Of a DNA stretch of 64,000 nt, positions 35,444 to 47,600 are shown piece by piece (the stretch's first letter is position 1; each line of letters begins with the position of its first letter). This DNA is from Parapristionchus giblindavisi. Lineage: Eukaryota; Nematoda; Chromadorea; Rhabditida; Diplogasteridae. Both the position numbers and the translations under genes were made by a program. The stretch lies in the NCBI GenBank assembly GCA_943737045.1, contig CALSFV010000442.1, positions 62,001 to 126,000 on the forward strand, given 5' to 3'. The notes beneath the pieces are model-generated. The model made no database searches, was not told the DNA's origin, and was given only the letters and a program-made list of their open reading frames with translations.

Positions 35444-35763
35444 TTAAAGGAGTCCATCGAATATTTTCGTAAAGAAACTGTGAAGTCAGAAACGTAGCAA
35501 AAGTTAATCTTCCTACCGTACACTATTTATTTTGTGATGATTCAACTTATTGATTGCTAGAAACATGAATGAACCAATAACCCCGTGCAGGGAAAGGCAC
35601 ACATAATATTTCAACTTACGACAAATGGTTAATGAGAGCGAACGTTTACCACTGCGCTATGGGATATATGAGTGGCCGCGCTAACTCTTCGTAAATCATT
35701 TGACATTTGCGCAAGAGAGATTTTAGGGGATTTATATGAAAATTCGCGGGTCTCCACTTTTAA
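35444..35763 (-). mobile_element. TTAA-flanked TIR element with tRNA-like core, copy 1 (inverted)
   Basis: Outer edges TTAAAGGAGTCCATCGAATA and TTCGCGGGTCTCCACTTTTAA are inverted copies. Read on the minus strand it contains the tRNA-like stretch CATAGCGCAGTGGTAAACG (box A) in the same position as the plus-strand copies at 38988 and 41523. The box B side is eroded. 320 bases. Confidence 0.65.
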
Positions 35764-35799
35764 AGATGTAATCACTTCATTTAGCAGCTATTTTCGAAT

Positions 35800-36480
35800 C
35801 TTATTTATTTCTAAAATGAATAAGATTCCATTAAATAACATCCTCATCAAAGAACAGCTGTACCATGTTTGGTGGATATCGCGTAATCATCATGTTATTG
35901 CTTACTAAGTTGTGAACTTTTGTCGTGAATTCAGATGGAGAGTTTACACCTGTCTTACTTGTTAACCATAGGTACACGCTATCCTCGCACTACTCTGCCG
36001 ATCTCATTTCTCTCATTTCTTTTTTTCAATCATATCGCTAATGTTTGGAACCTTCTTACAAATAGTTGTATCATATTCCCTAATCCTAGATCGTTTAGTA
36101 AATCAATTATATCGATTATGTATGTTATGTCTTCTTAACTTCATAGATCAACGTGCTTTTCGATATCCTTAGGCTAGTGGAAAAATAAAAAAAATACGTA
36201 TTCACTTATATGTTACGTTCAATATAATGTAATGGACATTACTTTTTAGAGTATAATACATTACATATTTATGACAATGCTTGACGGTTTACAGATCAAC
36301 ACTCTTTATCAACTAAGCAGTGAAATCACTGGTTGTGGAGTATGAGAAGGATGATTTTTAGTGATGATTTCGTAATTTCTTCATGATCAACTAGTCTTCA
36401 GTCTCAGATCCGCTACACTTTTGTAATGTACGTAATATTTGTATATTTTCTTTCGATTACGCAATCTTGATGAAGAAATG
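35800..36480 (+). mobile_element. LINE 3'-end fragment (family 3)
   Basis: Contains a frameshifted C-terminal peptide of LINE type (RTTLPISFLSF, then ANVWNLLTN and NPRSFSK), a stop, and the family 3' UTR. Same order of blocks as 34370-35150; the tail block repeats CATTACTTTTTAGAG and AGTCTCAGATCCGCTACACT. Confidence 0.55.
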
Positions 36481-36810
36481 AGGACATAGATAACTTATCT
36501 ACTTACTGAGCGTATAAAAATCACTTGTTTTATTTGTAGAAGACACTTTCTTGTTTTGCATGGTTCAGAAACTATGCCGATCTCTTTTATATATAAAATA
36601 GGCGAAGGTCAGCCGGGTTAGGTGAGAGGCAGCGGAGAGACAATCGAGAGGCGGGGCGAGATCTAGCCTTTGAGCGACTTCCGTTCTTTAGAGCACAGTG
36701 CCGTTTTCTTATGCAAGTACATTTTATACGCACCATATTATACCACATTACCATGAAATTTTTTTTACAGATAAGTTTTTACAGGGTTTTTTACAGATAT
36801 CATTTATATC

Positions 36811-39800
36811 ATGCAAGACACTTTGCTTCATGGACTCCATGTCGATCGAGATTTGAATCTACCATTGATCAGTAGCATGTGAGTATTATGATGTATTAGA
36901 TTTCACTCTTCATAATAGCTTGTTCAGATTCTCTTATATTTTCGGTACCTTCAACATCTTATTTATTCATATTCCGTCAATATATCTAACTGCTTATCAT
37001 GCACCAGAAATGGCTAAAGATATGAAGATCGCTTTTATTATGGGCGAGGTAAGTACGATAATATAATTTATTGTATATATATACATATGTGTGCACGACT
37101 TCTTCAAATTATTTGCGCAACACTTGCCGAAAAACTTTTTATCCCAACAGTTTCTAAAGCTACGTAATTTATACAATTCCAAACATTCCGTGATATATTC
37201 GGTCAATTCTGGAGTGAATCAACGCAAACAATTTGAAGAACTTGTAGTCGTTATTCACAGCGTAAAAGATCGAGGGACAGGGCTACACCCAGGTTACACC
37301 AATGGGGAGGCGATTCCGCTTTTTCTCTGAATATAAAACTCATAAGTATATTGCGAAAACTAAGATCTCCAATATATTTCTCGACTTCTGGTGGTGTATT
37401 TGCTATCAATTGTATACGCTACTTCCGATGAAAGTATTTCTCTGTACTGGCTTCATGTGCAAACTTGGAGTTCCGGGAACTTACATGCTAGTAAGATTTT
37501 ATTCAAAAATAGAATTTAAAAAAAGTAAATAAAAAGGCAGGATTGGCTGTTGTTACTGTAACATCGGCTTGGACGTTCTCTTATATCATTCTACGATTTC
37601 AATCACGGATGGTTTTGGAAGAAAAAGATTCAGATAGTCTGAAGTACACAAGCTAGCAGCTCACAATATAAAAAAAAACGAATCACATTATTTTAGAAGG
37701 CAGATACGGTTCATGACATTCATTGGAGCTATTTTATACCTTAACGTGCCTAACTTTATCATAAACGGGATCGAAATTGAGGAAAGAGCAATTGTGCTAC
37801 AGGTTAGTATACAAATATGTCTTGAAGAATAGCTAACGAAGCTGGCTGGGCCATCGAAATGATATCCTTTGAGGAAGTGATATAGGGCCGAAACAGATGT
37901 GGTTGTCAGGTGTGGCAAGGTCTCGGGTATAAGGTGGGTGTGGTAGAACAGTCCAGCCATTGCCCGTGAACTTGCGTTATTTATAATGTTGGAAATAGAT
38001 TTCCGGTTGTATCCCACTGGTGGACTCGAGATGAGCCTTCAAGTTTTTTCAGCTGACAATGAGTAAAAAAGCGAGCTATCGGATAAGTATACGAACGCTT
38101 ATTCATTGCACTTGTAAAACGAAAAGCGGCACTGGAGGCACGTAAAGTGTCGCATTTTGGGAATGCGATGGTGCGGGACTGTAAATCTGTCCCCATTTCT
38201 TAATTGTGGTGAAGTAATGTCCATCATATTATATAATGAAATTTTATAATAACGTTGTTAACCACTGTTCGCCATTTAGCTCTCGGAAATCGCTTGGACA
38301 TTGCAATACAATTCTTCAATAGTCGTTTTTGGAGACCGAATTGGTAGTGTAGGCAGATTCAAAATAGGTATTTTTGATATTATGCATTGCAAATACTTTT
38401 TCCTTTCAGTGGTATTTTTCCTTGCCGGTACGATTATTGTTGCTTTTCCCATGGTGTGTTATCTGGAAATCACCACTGTGCAACGGTTGAAAGAGAAAAG
38501 AAGGCAGCAGGGACGGTCAAATGCTCATACAAAGAAATCTAATGTTGCTTCAAAAAGAGCGGCAAGACTGCTCATAACCATTGTAAGACAATTACAATTT
38601 CACTTATCATTTTGATCTTTTCGCCTCTGACGATAGTTGACGAATGAGATAGTTGAGAGAAGGCGAATGTAACAACTTATAAGATATTTTCCATGGATGT
38701 GACGAGACTTTTCTTTGTGCTTGTTCTCACTATTTTTGAACAGCACATTAACATATTTAAAGTCCAATTCCAATTTCTTGTTCAGCTTATAACTTCATTT
38801 ACATTCTTCGTATCTCCGATGATTCTCCTCTTCACATTTGTTGTTCTTCCATTTGCGTTCTTACCTGATTCAGCTATGCCATGGTTTCGATTCTTTACCT
38901 TGGTAGGTCAACTTTTTTTGTGAGCAAGGGATATTACATCGGGATATCGCGAGTCTGCTACGAAATAATATTTAGATTTAAAGATGGTGGCCCGCGAATG
39001 TTCAGATAAATCACTACACCCCTCTTGTGCGAATGCAAAGTGATATGCGAAGGGTTAGCACAGCCTCTCATCTATCCCATAGCGCAGTGGTAAACGTTCA
39101 GACTCGTTACCCGTTCGACGCAAGTTCGAAACCTATTGCCGAATTTCCTCAATTTTCAAAATGCGCGCCCTTCCCTGAACCGGGCCTGATGGTTCATTAA
39201 TGTTTCTAGCGATCAATAGACTAAATCAGCACAAAATAAATAGTGTACTGTACGTAGAATAACTTTTTCTACCTTTCTGTCTTCACAGTTTGTTCACGAA
39301 AATATTCGTGGGACACCACCTTTAAAAAAAGGTAAAGATAAATTCACCTTTAACTCATATCTCAATGCATTTAACAAAAAGTAAACAAGAAAAATTTCTT
39401 ATAATTTTTTTTACAACCCAATAACACTTCCGTATTGTAATGCATCATTAGAGAGATTTGTAAGGAACAAACTGCATAATTTCACCACCGTCATGGTATT
39501 GTGGCTATGAAAAATGTGTTCACAATTAGAGTTGGCTATTTGGGGGTTGCGGGCTCGCAATGACTCGTAAAATCATTGCGGGCCCATTGCATTAGGGACC
39601 GCGACGTCCTTTCTGTAATAATGTGCGCGGGCTACACGCGACGGATTTGAACGAGCAGCGGAAGAGCTGAGAAGGGGGCGTGGCCTCGCCCGCAATGACA
39701 TGTCCTATGTATTGTTCATTATATACCAGCATAATAAAGATATTATTATTATTATTATTATCTCATTGTCAGGTTGTCTACACAGTGAACACATTTCCAT

Positions 39801-39986
39801 CGACCATGGGATACATGGCACGCCGAACGAGCGCTAGAGTGGTACCTTTCTCAATACTCAAGAAAGATAAATTGCAAAAAAACAAGTTCTTCTTTACAGG
39901 CAATTCTCAAGCTCTGGAGTAAAATAAGGAGAATCAAGAAAACTGTTGTTGAGTCTGTTAATGTTACGATCGTTTCCATGAATTGA
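36811..39986 (+). CDS. Srh/Sri-type 7TM chemoreceptor, copy A
   Basis: Ten exons, 356 residues, all lengths in phase: 36811-36878, 36919-37048, 37365-37490, 37537-37643, 37697-37802, 38280-38367, 38410-38582, 38786-38902, 39773-39841 and 39900-39986. Start MQDTLLHGLHVDRD; TM1 SYIFGTFNILFIHIPSIYL; TM2 IAFIMGEISNIFLDFWWCI; TM3 VVTVTSAWTFSYIILRF with FQSRMVLEEKDSDS behind it; TM4 FIGAILYLNVPNFII; extracellular loop LSEIAWTLQYNSS; TM5 FFLAGTIIVAFPMVCYL; basic loop RLKEKRRQQGR; TM6 SFTFFVSPMILLFTFVV; TM7 VNTFPSTMGYMARRTSAR. The layout suits the Str-superfamily chemoreceptors (closest by eye to Srh/Sri); the exact family is not certain. Expected at the cilium of sensory neurons. Introns 2, 5 and 8 carry insertions, including the tRNA-bearing element at 38988. 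No inactivating change seen. Confidence 0.82.
37803..38270 (-). other. Unidentified insertion in chemoreceptor copy A intron
   Basis: Paralogous introns at this place are about 50-115 bases; here 477. On the minus strand the insert is open in overlapping frames (SAAFRFTSAMNKRSYTYPIA, then in the next frame AMAGLFYHTHLIPETL) with a shift near 38000. Near its right end is GTGCGGGACTGTA, the terminal sequence of the GC-rich foldback at 11577-12242. The peptide is not recognised, and it may be a transposon fragment with no coding meaning. Confidence 0.35.
38988..39325 (+). mobile_element. TTAA-flanked TIR element with tRNA-like core, copy 2
   Basis: TTAAAGATGGTGGCCCGCGAATG on the left is matched by inverted AATATTCGTGGGACACCACCT then TTAA on the right. 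The core near 39070-39140 has CATAGCGCAGTGGTAAACG (box A) and AAGTTCGAAACCT (box B). The 3' half shares CTGTCTTCACAGTTTGTTCA with copy 3. It lies in the last long intron of chemoreceptor copy A. Confidence 0.7.
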
Positions 39987-41522
39987 AGCAATTTGCCAAT
40001 GATTTCAATGAATTTATCGCTATCTGCAATTTCCTTTTATTGTCTGTATAAAATGTTACTCCCCAAAGTCATCACGCCCCTAGGGTATCAAGAGTACCAG
40101 TAAAAACGGACGTGAGTAACTAAATTTTGTTACGGCAGAGGCCAAAAGGGTTTTTTTAACATGCAAGTTCTCCCTCTTCCTCTCTCTCACTCTATATCCA
40201 CTCTATATCCAACACGCATTAGCGTCCCATTCACCTAGTCATTCACTATCTTTAGATTGCTTGTCTCTCATATTTGTTTATACGGTTTTCCATGATCATA
40301 TTGTTCTTATAGGTAATTCTTCCATCTGATGATGATATGATTATTGTATCGAAACGTCATAAATATATTATAAAATTCTTCTTGTCAAGTTATCGGCTAT
40401 ACTCAGAAATACTCTATTATTACATGCAAGTTAAACCAATAATAGTACATCTAATTATATTACTAATTTAATAGTTCTTCGTTAACTCCCCAGGTACAGC
40501 AAGAGGAGTACCTGTATCGTTCCGGTAGAGAATCCTGTCAAATACGTATATTTTCGTATTTTTAAAGAAATGAAGGGAAAAGTTATGAGCAGAGCAGATC
40601 ACGATTCCAAAATATCTCAAATATCATATCCCGAATCAGTACTAAGATTTTTTTCGTGTTTAATACACCTGCTCTCGATATCAGTAAGAACATAGCGACG
40701 ATTACAAGCCTCAACGATCACTCCTCTCATAGTCATGTCAATATGGTTGTAATTGGGATTTTAATCAACATATTAGGTTCCTTAATAATTCACAGCATGA
40801 CATATCATAAATTTTCTCTTCGAATTTTCGCCTCGCTTTTTCCATCATAGGTTGCGGCAATCAAGAAAATCTGTGTTCTATTGCTTCCAAGTGTAGATAT
40901 TGCAAAAATGTTTCAATGCACTGTCCTATAAATTTCCTGTAACTCAAGTATATTCCTCGTTCTCTGTAGTCATTTTTTATTTATATACTTTTCACAGCTA
41001 AACAATTTTTTCTTCGGAAAAAAAACAATTTTTGCTTTTTCACTAATCTTGAATAGCTAATTCAATATTTCGAGATAAATTTCCTATAATATAAAATAGA
41101 AATCCCGAAGAAAGATCTAATTTAAGTGAAAATAGAAACAGATACCTTTATCATCATCAATTGTGTACAATGCTAGACCGCGTTACATATTATGCGGTAG
41201 AGGCAGCTGAAAAAAAGCAATTCTACTGGGAAGTGATTGTGTATTCCATCATTTTCTTGTTCGTATCCTAGCATGTAATTTTCATTTTGGGCTGCCAAAG
41301 TACTCTATAATCCGAAGTAAAATTCATGTATTGCATTGCATCTGTCCTCATTGGTCGATTTCTTCTTTAACCGATTTTTTTTTGCTAATTCGTGTATGCA
41401 GTGGCCGCCGAAAAGAAGGGAACGTCGTGTTTTTAATGTAATTTTTAAAAAAAATTTTCTCTCTGTCTCTTGCGTCGCCTTTCAGTATTAGCAGAATTTT
41501 GATTCGGAATGTATAGAATGTA
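39987..41522. other. Gene-free stretch between chemoreceptors A and B
   Basis: The first 150 bases are 3' flank shared with copies B and C (TGCATAAAATGTT, then AGGGTATCAAG near 40080). The rest is AT-rich with dispersed repeat words such as TTCTACTGGGAAGTGATTGT near 41220, which also occurs near 35140. No exon series found. Confidence 0.45.
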
Positions 41523-41871
41523 CTTAAAGATGGAGACCCTCGAATGCCTATGCAAATACGTGACATCATTTGTGCAAGAGATTAGTGATATGCAAGAAAT
41601 TAGCGTGGCCAGGCATCTATCTCTTGGTGTAGTGGTAAATGCGCTGTCTAGTTAGCGTAACGTCGCGGGTTCGAAACCTATTGCCGAACTTTCTTATTTT
41701 CAAAATTTCGCGCCTTTGCCTGTACATCAAGCATGATTCGTTCATGATTCTAGCGATCAGTAAGCTGAATTAGCAAAAAATAATCTGTGAACGTTATGCA
41801 GAATCACTTTGGCTATATTTCTGTCTTCACAGTTTGTTCACGAAAATATTCGCCGGACTCCACCTTTAAAA
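41523..41871 (+). mobile_element. TTAA-flanked TIR element with tRNA-like core, copy 3
   Basis: The best-preserved copy. TTAAAGATGGAGACCCTCGAATG on the left and inverted CGAAAATATTCGCCGGACTCC then ACCTTTAA on the right. tRNA-like core 41614-41692 with TGTAGTGGTAAATGCG (box A) and GCGGGTTCGAAACC (box B). The two outer TTAA tetranucleotides suggest a piggyBac-type target site. No open frame; non-autonomous. Confidence 0.75.
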
Positions 41872-42245
41872 TTAGCTACTATTGTTTCGATAAATCTTAT
41901 TACCCATTTGTGATTACTTTTGAATTAATTGTAATAACAATTATTGTAGCCACTCAGAAAAATGAAGTGTTAATATGAACATCCACAGTTGTTCCGGGTG
42001 AAAATGTAGTCCCCAATATGTTCTATTATAATTAACACCTTTTATGATGTAAATTATAAAGGTGTAAATTGGAATACATGGGGGTGTTCAACAGAACAAT
42101 TTGATGTACTCTCTAGAACACATTAAAAGGCTGTATAGATTTTTTACACATTTTTTTCTTCTGAGTGGCTGGGAGGTGGAGATAGTGGAGAAAGTTTCCG
42201 GAAAAAATTAAATTTTTGAAAGTAAATTTCCCTTCAGTGCTTCGG

Positions 42246-45200
42246 ATGCTCGATACTTATGGACTCCACGTAGATCGAGATCTGAATCTACCAGGGATTT
42301 ATAGCACGTTTGTATTACAATACATTTCTTTATCACTTTTCAAGGGAAAGTGACCTCTCTCAATGGCCTCTTCAATGCGGACATTATTTCGCTGTTCTCT
42401 AAAAATGAGAGTGCGTAGAGCGTTGAAGAGAAAGTTGGCATGGGTGTCAGCCTCTTTCATAGAAGTTTATTCAGATTCGCCTATATTTTCGGTGTCTTCA
42501 ATATCTTATTTATTCATATTCCCTCAATATATCTTACTGTTTATCATGCACCAGAAATGGCTAAAGATGTGAAGATTGCTTTTATTATGAACGAGGTTCG
42601 TACAAATTCTATATAGTACAGCAGAATCCCCTCCTTGACATAGGATCCCCCATGTGCCCCGGTCGTTTTAAATCCCTCGCGAAAATTTTGAAAACTCGCG
42701 CGGAATTTCCTATTTAACATTTTTCTTGCATTTATTTTCCTTAGCACAATTTAGTTGACACGCTTATAAAAATTCCAATCTTTAGTTGTTAAAATCGGTC
42801 AAGTTTGGAACAAAACAACTCAAACAATAAGAGATGATATTCATTAGTATTCAAAAATCGACTGGTCACCGCGGGTTCCCAGGTCAAGGAGGGTATTCTG
42901 CTGGACTGAATATCGCATATACTTATTGATGCATGATAAATTAAATTAAATTAAATTATTAAAATATCGCAACATCCAAGGTCGCCAACATATCATTCGA
43001 CTTCTATTGGTGCATTTGCTACCAATTGTATTTTCTACTTCCGATGCCCGTATTTCTCTGTACTGGAATCATGTGCAAACTCGGAGTACCTGGATCGTAT
43101 ATGCTTGTAAGATTTTTCCAATAAGTCAAGAATTAAAAATTAAAGAATTAAAAATTATTGAGCGTATAAAAATAACTTGTTTTCGATGTCCGCCTGACTA
43201 TTTCTTGTTTTGCATAGTTCAGAAACTATGCCTGATTTTTTTATTTAAACAACTTTTATCAAGAACTCAATAGGGAATCTCCCCCGAAGGGGTTCGGGGT
43301 TGTGGAGAAGAATTGAGAGCTCTGACGTGAATGGCATCCCGGCTGGTGATCCGTGCTTTGCATTGAAGTATGATTGTTTTGCGGGATCGGGGATGTTTCT
43401 GTGATCCGATGAAACCGCGCAAATCAGCTTACCTTTACTGATCTCTCTTAAATATTAAATCAGCGCGGCGAAGGTCAGACGGGTTAGGTGTAAGGAAGTG
43501 GAGGGTTAGACGAGGGAGTGCAGGCGCCCGTTGTCTCGGTATTTACATACAGTTTGTCATTTTCTTACGCAAGTATGTACATTTTATACGGACAAAAATA
43601 TCATGATTCAGGCAGGACAGGCTGTGTTTACTGTAATAGTAGCATGGACGTTCTCTTATATCATTCTACGATTTCAATCACGGATGGTTTTGGAAGAAAA
43701 AGATTCAGATAGTCTCAAGTACATAACTTAACAAGTCACAATATTCAAAAAAAAATCAAATGATTTTAGAAGGCAGATACGGTTTATGTCATTCATTGGT
43801 GCTATTTTATTTCTCAACGTGCCCAACTTTTTCATAAACGGAATCGAAATTGAGGAAAGAGAAATTGTGTTGCAGGTTAGTTCCGAATTATTTTAAATTC
43901 AAGCAACAAAAAAAAACAATCAAAAGCTCCCGGAAATCGCTTGGACATTGCAATACAACTCTTCAATAGCAGTTTTTGGAGAACGAAATGGTAGTGTTGG
44001 CAGAATCAAAATAGGTATTTTTTGCTCGAGATATTAGGGATCTTGAAAACTTCTTTTGATTTCAGTGGCATATTTCCTTGCCGGTTCGATTATTGTCATT
44101 TTTCCCATGGTGGGATACCTCGAAATCACCACGGTGCAACGGTTGAAAGAGAAAAGAAGGAGGCAGGGACACTCTTATACAAAAAATAAGAATGTTGCTT
44201 CAAAAAGAGCGTCAAGATTGCTCATAACCATTGTAAGATACAATTGTAATTGCTTTGATGATACGAGCAGTTTCTGATCATTACGCCCGTGAGAGATACT
44301 TATTTCCAATAAAGAAAACAGTATTGTTCAAACTTGTGAAATAAAAGCGCTATAATATGGTTTGTTTGAGAAAAAAATAGATTTAATTTTCGTTTAAAAT
44401 TGATTTTTAGCTTATAACGTCATTTACATTCTTCATCTCTCCGATGGTGTTCCTATTCACATTTGTTATTCTTCCATTTGAGGTTTTACCAAGTTCAGTT
44501 ATGCCGTGGATTCGTTTCGGTTCCTTGGTAAGTGATATTTGTATCATGCTAGGTATATTGTGATTTGTAATATGTGTGTCAAGAGTCTGCTACGAAAATT
44601 TTTGCCATAGAATTCATTGACCTGAAAAAGGAAAAATGAAGCATAAAAATATAAATAGAAACACCTGGAATTCGCACCCTTCTGAATTAGTTCTTTCTAC
44701 CCAAAAACACTTCCGTGCAGGGTTGATAAACCTCCCAATGATATCATTCAAATTTCTCGAATAGATACCTGAAATCCTTCCCATTACAAACTGCAACCTG
44801 GAAAAAAAAATCAAAACCACCTTATAACTGCTAGGAGTGACGGGAAACCAAAATAAGGAGGAACCACGAAGTACCAACACAAGTATCCAAAAGTACAGCA
44901 AGTTCAACAACTAAGTACAACAAGTACCCAAAAGTATAATACGATGGAATAAAGAATAAGAATAAGAAGTAAAATTACTAAAAGCCACTCTCCCAACAAT
45001 CTTATGCAATGCGCATATATCTTATTGTTATGTTTGTCACCTCAACGTTTGCTAAAAAAAAACAAAATACAGCATCATAAAATGATAGGCTTCGCTTCAA
45101 TCTCGATGGCAACGTACCTTCTATACCAAAACATCCACTTTACCTCTATGAAAAGTTGTGCACTATGACCATAGGTCGAAAAGTGTGTTACAAAGTACCA

Positions 45201-46211
45201 AGCCTGACCGGATTTTGATCCAAAATTTCACAAAAATCGAAAAACCTGACCGGATTTTGATCCATTTTCACAAAAATCGAAAAACCTAACCGGATTTTGA
45301 GCCAAATTTGCCAACAATCGAAAAACCTGACCGGATTTTGAGCCAAATTTGCCAACAATCGAAAAACCTGACCGGATTTTGAGCCAAATTTGCCAACAAT
45401 CGAAAAACCTGACCGGATTTTGAGCCAAATTTGCCAACAATCGAAAAACCTGACCGGATTTTGAAAACCGATAACCTAACTATTCGACCTATGACTATTT
45501 ATTTATTTATTTATTTATTTATCCATCAGTTAAAATCAAGAATAATGAATGAATGAAGCAATAAGGGAGTGATGGAGTTCCGTCGCTTAAGCGATTTCGG
45601 TTGGGGAGTGGCAGCTTTAGCGGAATAATGATATTAAGGACGAATACGAGATTGAGTTATAATATTGTGAGGGGGCAAATTTAGTATCCCTGCACGGAAT
45701 ATATGGGGAGGGAGACAAGCTCTTGGGTGAGGGAGTTCCACGTGGACAGAGATCTAGAGGCACAAGTGGAAAGGGATTTGGGAACACAAAAAGGTAGTGA
45801 TAAGGAATAAATATTGATTGGTCGATTTATCGATAGTGATGTTTCAGATCCTCTACACCGTGAATACATTTCCAACAACAATGGGATACATGGCACGTCG
45901 AATGAGCGCTAGAGCGGTAGTGATCTATATACATAATTACTAGAAAAAGCTATAATGTTACATCTTTATTCTCTATATAAGTAAAAACTCATAATATAAA
46001 TGCGGATTAAGATCTTAGAGAGTTAACTGGAAATACTCAATCGTACTAAGTCACAGTTTTTAAAGTATTACAAAACGCAAGTTCTTGTTTGCAGGCAATT
46101 CTCAAGCTGTGGAACAAAATAAGACAAGTCAAGAAGACTTCTGTCGAGTCGGTTAATGTTACGATGATTTCGACCCATGGAAGAAATTCTCCAATGAATT
46201 TAACGATTTAA
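42246..46211 (+). CDS. Srh/Sri-type 7TM chemoreceptor, copy B
   Basis: Ten exons, 363 residues: 42246-42307, 42463-42595, 42981-43106, 43612-43718, 43770-43875, 43927-44014, 44066-44232, 44411-44527, 45848-45916 and 46095-46211, all in phase. Same seven-pass layout as copy A. Differences: a shorter N-terminus (MLDTYGLHVDRD), a two-residue deletion in the basic loop (RRRQGHSYTKNKN), and a C-terminus extended by about ten residues because the usual stop after VTMIS has mutated, ending RNSPMNLTI. Intron 1 contains a TTAA-type MITE, intron 2 an unassigned insert, and intron 8 a 41-base minisatellite element plus an inverted LINE tail. No frame lesion found; putative sensory-neuron receptor. Confidence 0.82.
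42339..42445. mobile_element. Degenerate MITE in chemoreceptor copy B intron 1
   Basis: AAGGGAAAGTGACCTCTCTC then AATGGCCTCTTC on the left, and inverted AGCGTTGAAGAGAAAG on the right, match the family at 24581, 57169 and 62590. Its insertion explains why this first intron is 155 bases against about 40 in copy A. Confidence 0.6.
45202..45470. repeat. Minisatellite, 41-base unit, within an inverted-repeat element
   Basis: About six and a half units of CCTGACCGGATTTTGAGCC followed by AAATTTGCCAACAATCGAAAAA. The first two units are variants (GATCCAAAATTTCAC) and the middle four are near identical. Flanks TGACCATAGGTCGAA (45168) and TTCGACCTATGAC (45481) are inverted copies, so the array is the interior of a small TIR element. 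It lies in intron 8 of chemoreceptor copy B. Confidence 0.75.
45495..45795 (-). mobile_element. LINE 3' end, same family as 841-3276
   Basis: In reverse orientation this has the poly-TTTA tail, the ACTGATGGATAA end, the 3' UTR and the last codons of ORF2 (PFCVPKSLSTCASRSLSTWN, then SLTQELVS), nearly identical to 2980-3276. Five-prime truncated at about 280 bases and inserted in intron 8 of chemoreceptor copy B. Confidence 0.8.
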
Positions 46212-46329
46212 TCGTTAAAGGGAGACTGCCTATCAATAATTCTTTTCAATATCGTTTAATCTTATGCTAAGTAGACAATGAAAAATCAAAAAAAATTTTT
46301 AAGTTTGGATGTTTTTGAAACAACTGTAA

Positions 46330-46608
46330 CAATAAATCGTTCCGATGTGTCAGGATTATGTCCGGCCATGGCCGATAAAACTAGGAAGTTTCAGTATCAC
46401 GTGGTTAAGATCACTGTATAACTCGTTTAGGAATTTTTTGCAATTTTTATCAATTATGTTTATGATGTCATTATGATGTGTTTGTTTGTGTTTATGATTT
46501 CTATGTTTTTTTAAAATGTTTTTTTTTCAATTATGTTTATGATGCCTTTCATTATTCGTGTTTAAACTGATGGATAAGTAAATAAAAAATGAATGAATGA
46601 ATGTCGTA
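46330..46608 (+). mobile_element. LINE 3' UTR fragment
   Basis: Ends with TTCATTATTCGTGTTTAAAC and TGATGGATAAGTAAATAAA, then a GAATGAATG tail, related to the end of the 841-3276 element but diverged from it. No coding part identified with confidence. Confidence 0.55.
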
Positions 46609-47258
46609 GACATAAGTCATATGTCCTCAACTTGACTTGCTTGACAGACTCCCTTTAATAAGTGCAATATTATCTTATTTTCTGTATAAAATGTTCTCAT
46701 GACAACCCTAGGGTGAATATCAAGAAGGTGAAAAAGTACGTCAGGAACGAAATCTTTGTTAGGCAGAGGTAAGAAAGGAGTGTGGTGAAGAGCGTCCTTT
46801 AAAGGGAGACTCTCACCACGACCGACTTCCCTCCAGAATTTGGCATTTTGCCTAGAACACATTGAAATGAAAGGAAAGAATGCCTATGAGGCGATCAATC
46901 AATGTAGGGAAGTGCCTCAAGATGCACAGAACCAAAGTTCAAAACACTCCTGCTCGCAAAAGTAGCGTTCGATGTTCTCTCTCATTCTTTCTATCGATGC
47001 CAATCACTTCATCGCTTACCTTCTCGCGCACTCTCTGATCTACGTACTATCTATCTTGGACTCTCTCTAAACGAAATTCATTGTGGCGACTCTCGTACCA
47101 AACAAACATTTGTTTGTTTCTAATGAATGAGGCGAGAACGTAGAAACGATAGAAACCGTTGTTAGTTGTTAGCAAATAACTGGCGAAATAGAATTACTGT
47201 GGGGAAATGGGGAGAAATGGTCGATCGCATATTTTAAAAGAATATTTTAAAAGAATAA
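46609..47258. other. Gene-free stretch
   Basis: Contains a 3'-flank repeat (TCTGTATAAAATGTTCTCATG, AGGGTGAATATCAAGAAG) also found after chemoreceptors A and C, and pyrimidine-rich sequence near 46970-47080. No exon series. Confidence 0.4.
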
Positions 47259-47600
47259 ATGCTAGGAATATCGTTGAGAGATCGATGGAGGAATGAACGG
47301 ATAAGAGATGCGACCAAGTTGAAGGATTGGAATACGGAGGCTTTGCGGAGGAAATGCAATTGGGCACAGAAAATCAAGAGGATGACCATGGACCGCTGGG
47401 CTCGCAATACTACAGTATGGACGCCGTTATCTCGCTCTCGCGTTGCTGGACGACCTCCACTGAGATGGAGGGATGATTTGACAAGAACTATCGAATATAC
47501 ATGGTGGAGTATGAATAGTCATGACTTTACCCGTTCCATCCCCACTTAGCGATGATCGCTTGACGTGATAAATTTATTATTATTATTATTATTATTATTA
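47259..47600 (+). mobile_element. RTE-type LINE 3' fragment
   Basis: A 96-codon open frame ends in the conserved C-terminus of RTE-like ORF2: RDATKLKDWNTEALRRKCNW, WARNTTVW, then AGRPPLRWRDDL. It is followed within 50 bases by an (ATT)n tail (47575-47600), typical of RTE elements. Five-prime truncated; no RT core present. Confidence 0.75.

Noticed and set aside
45228..45440. Repetitive frame with IWLKIRSGF and FGSKSGQVF units
   Set aside because: Created by the 41-base minisatellite; the unit length is not a multiple of three, so the frame changes every unit.
46617..46862. 81-codon minus-strand frame
   Set aside because: Lies in 3' flank sequence shared by receptors A, B and C in which the frame is not kept in the other copies.
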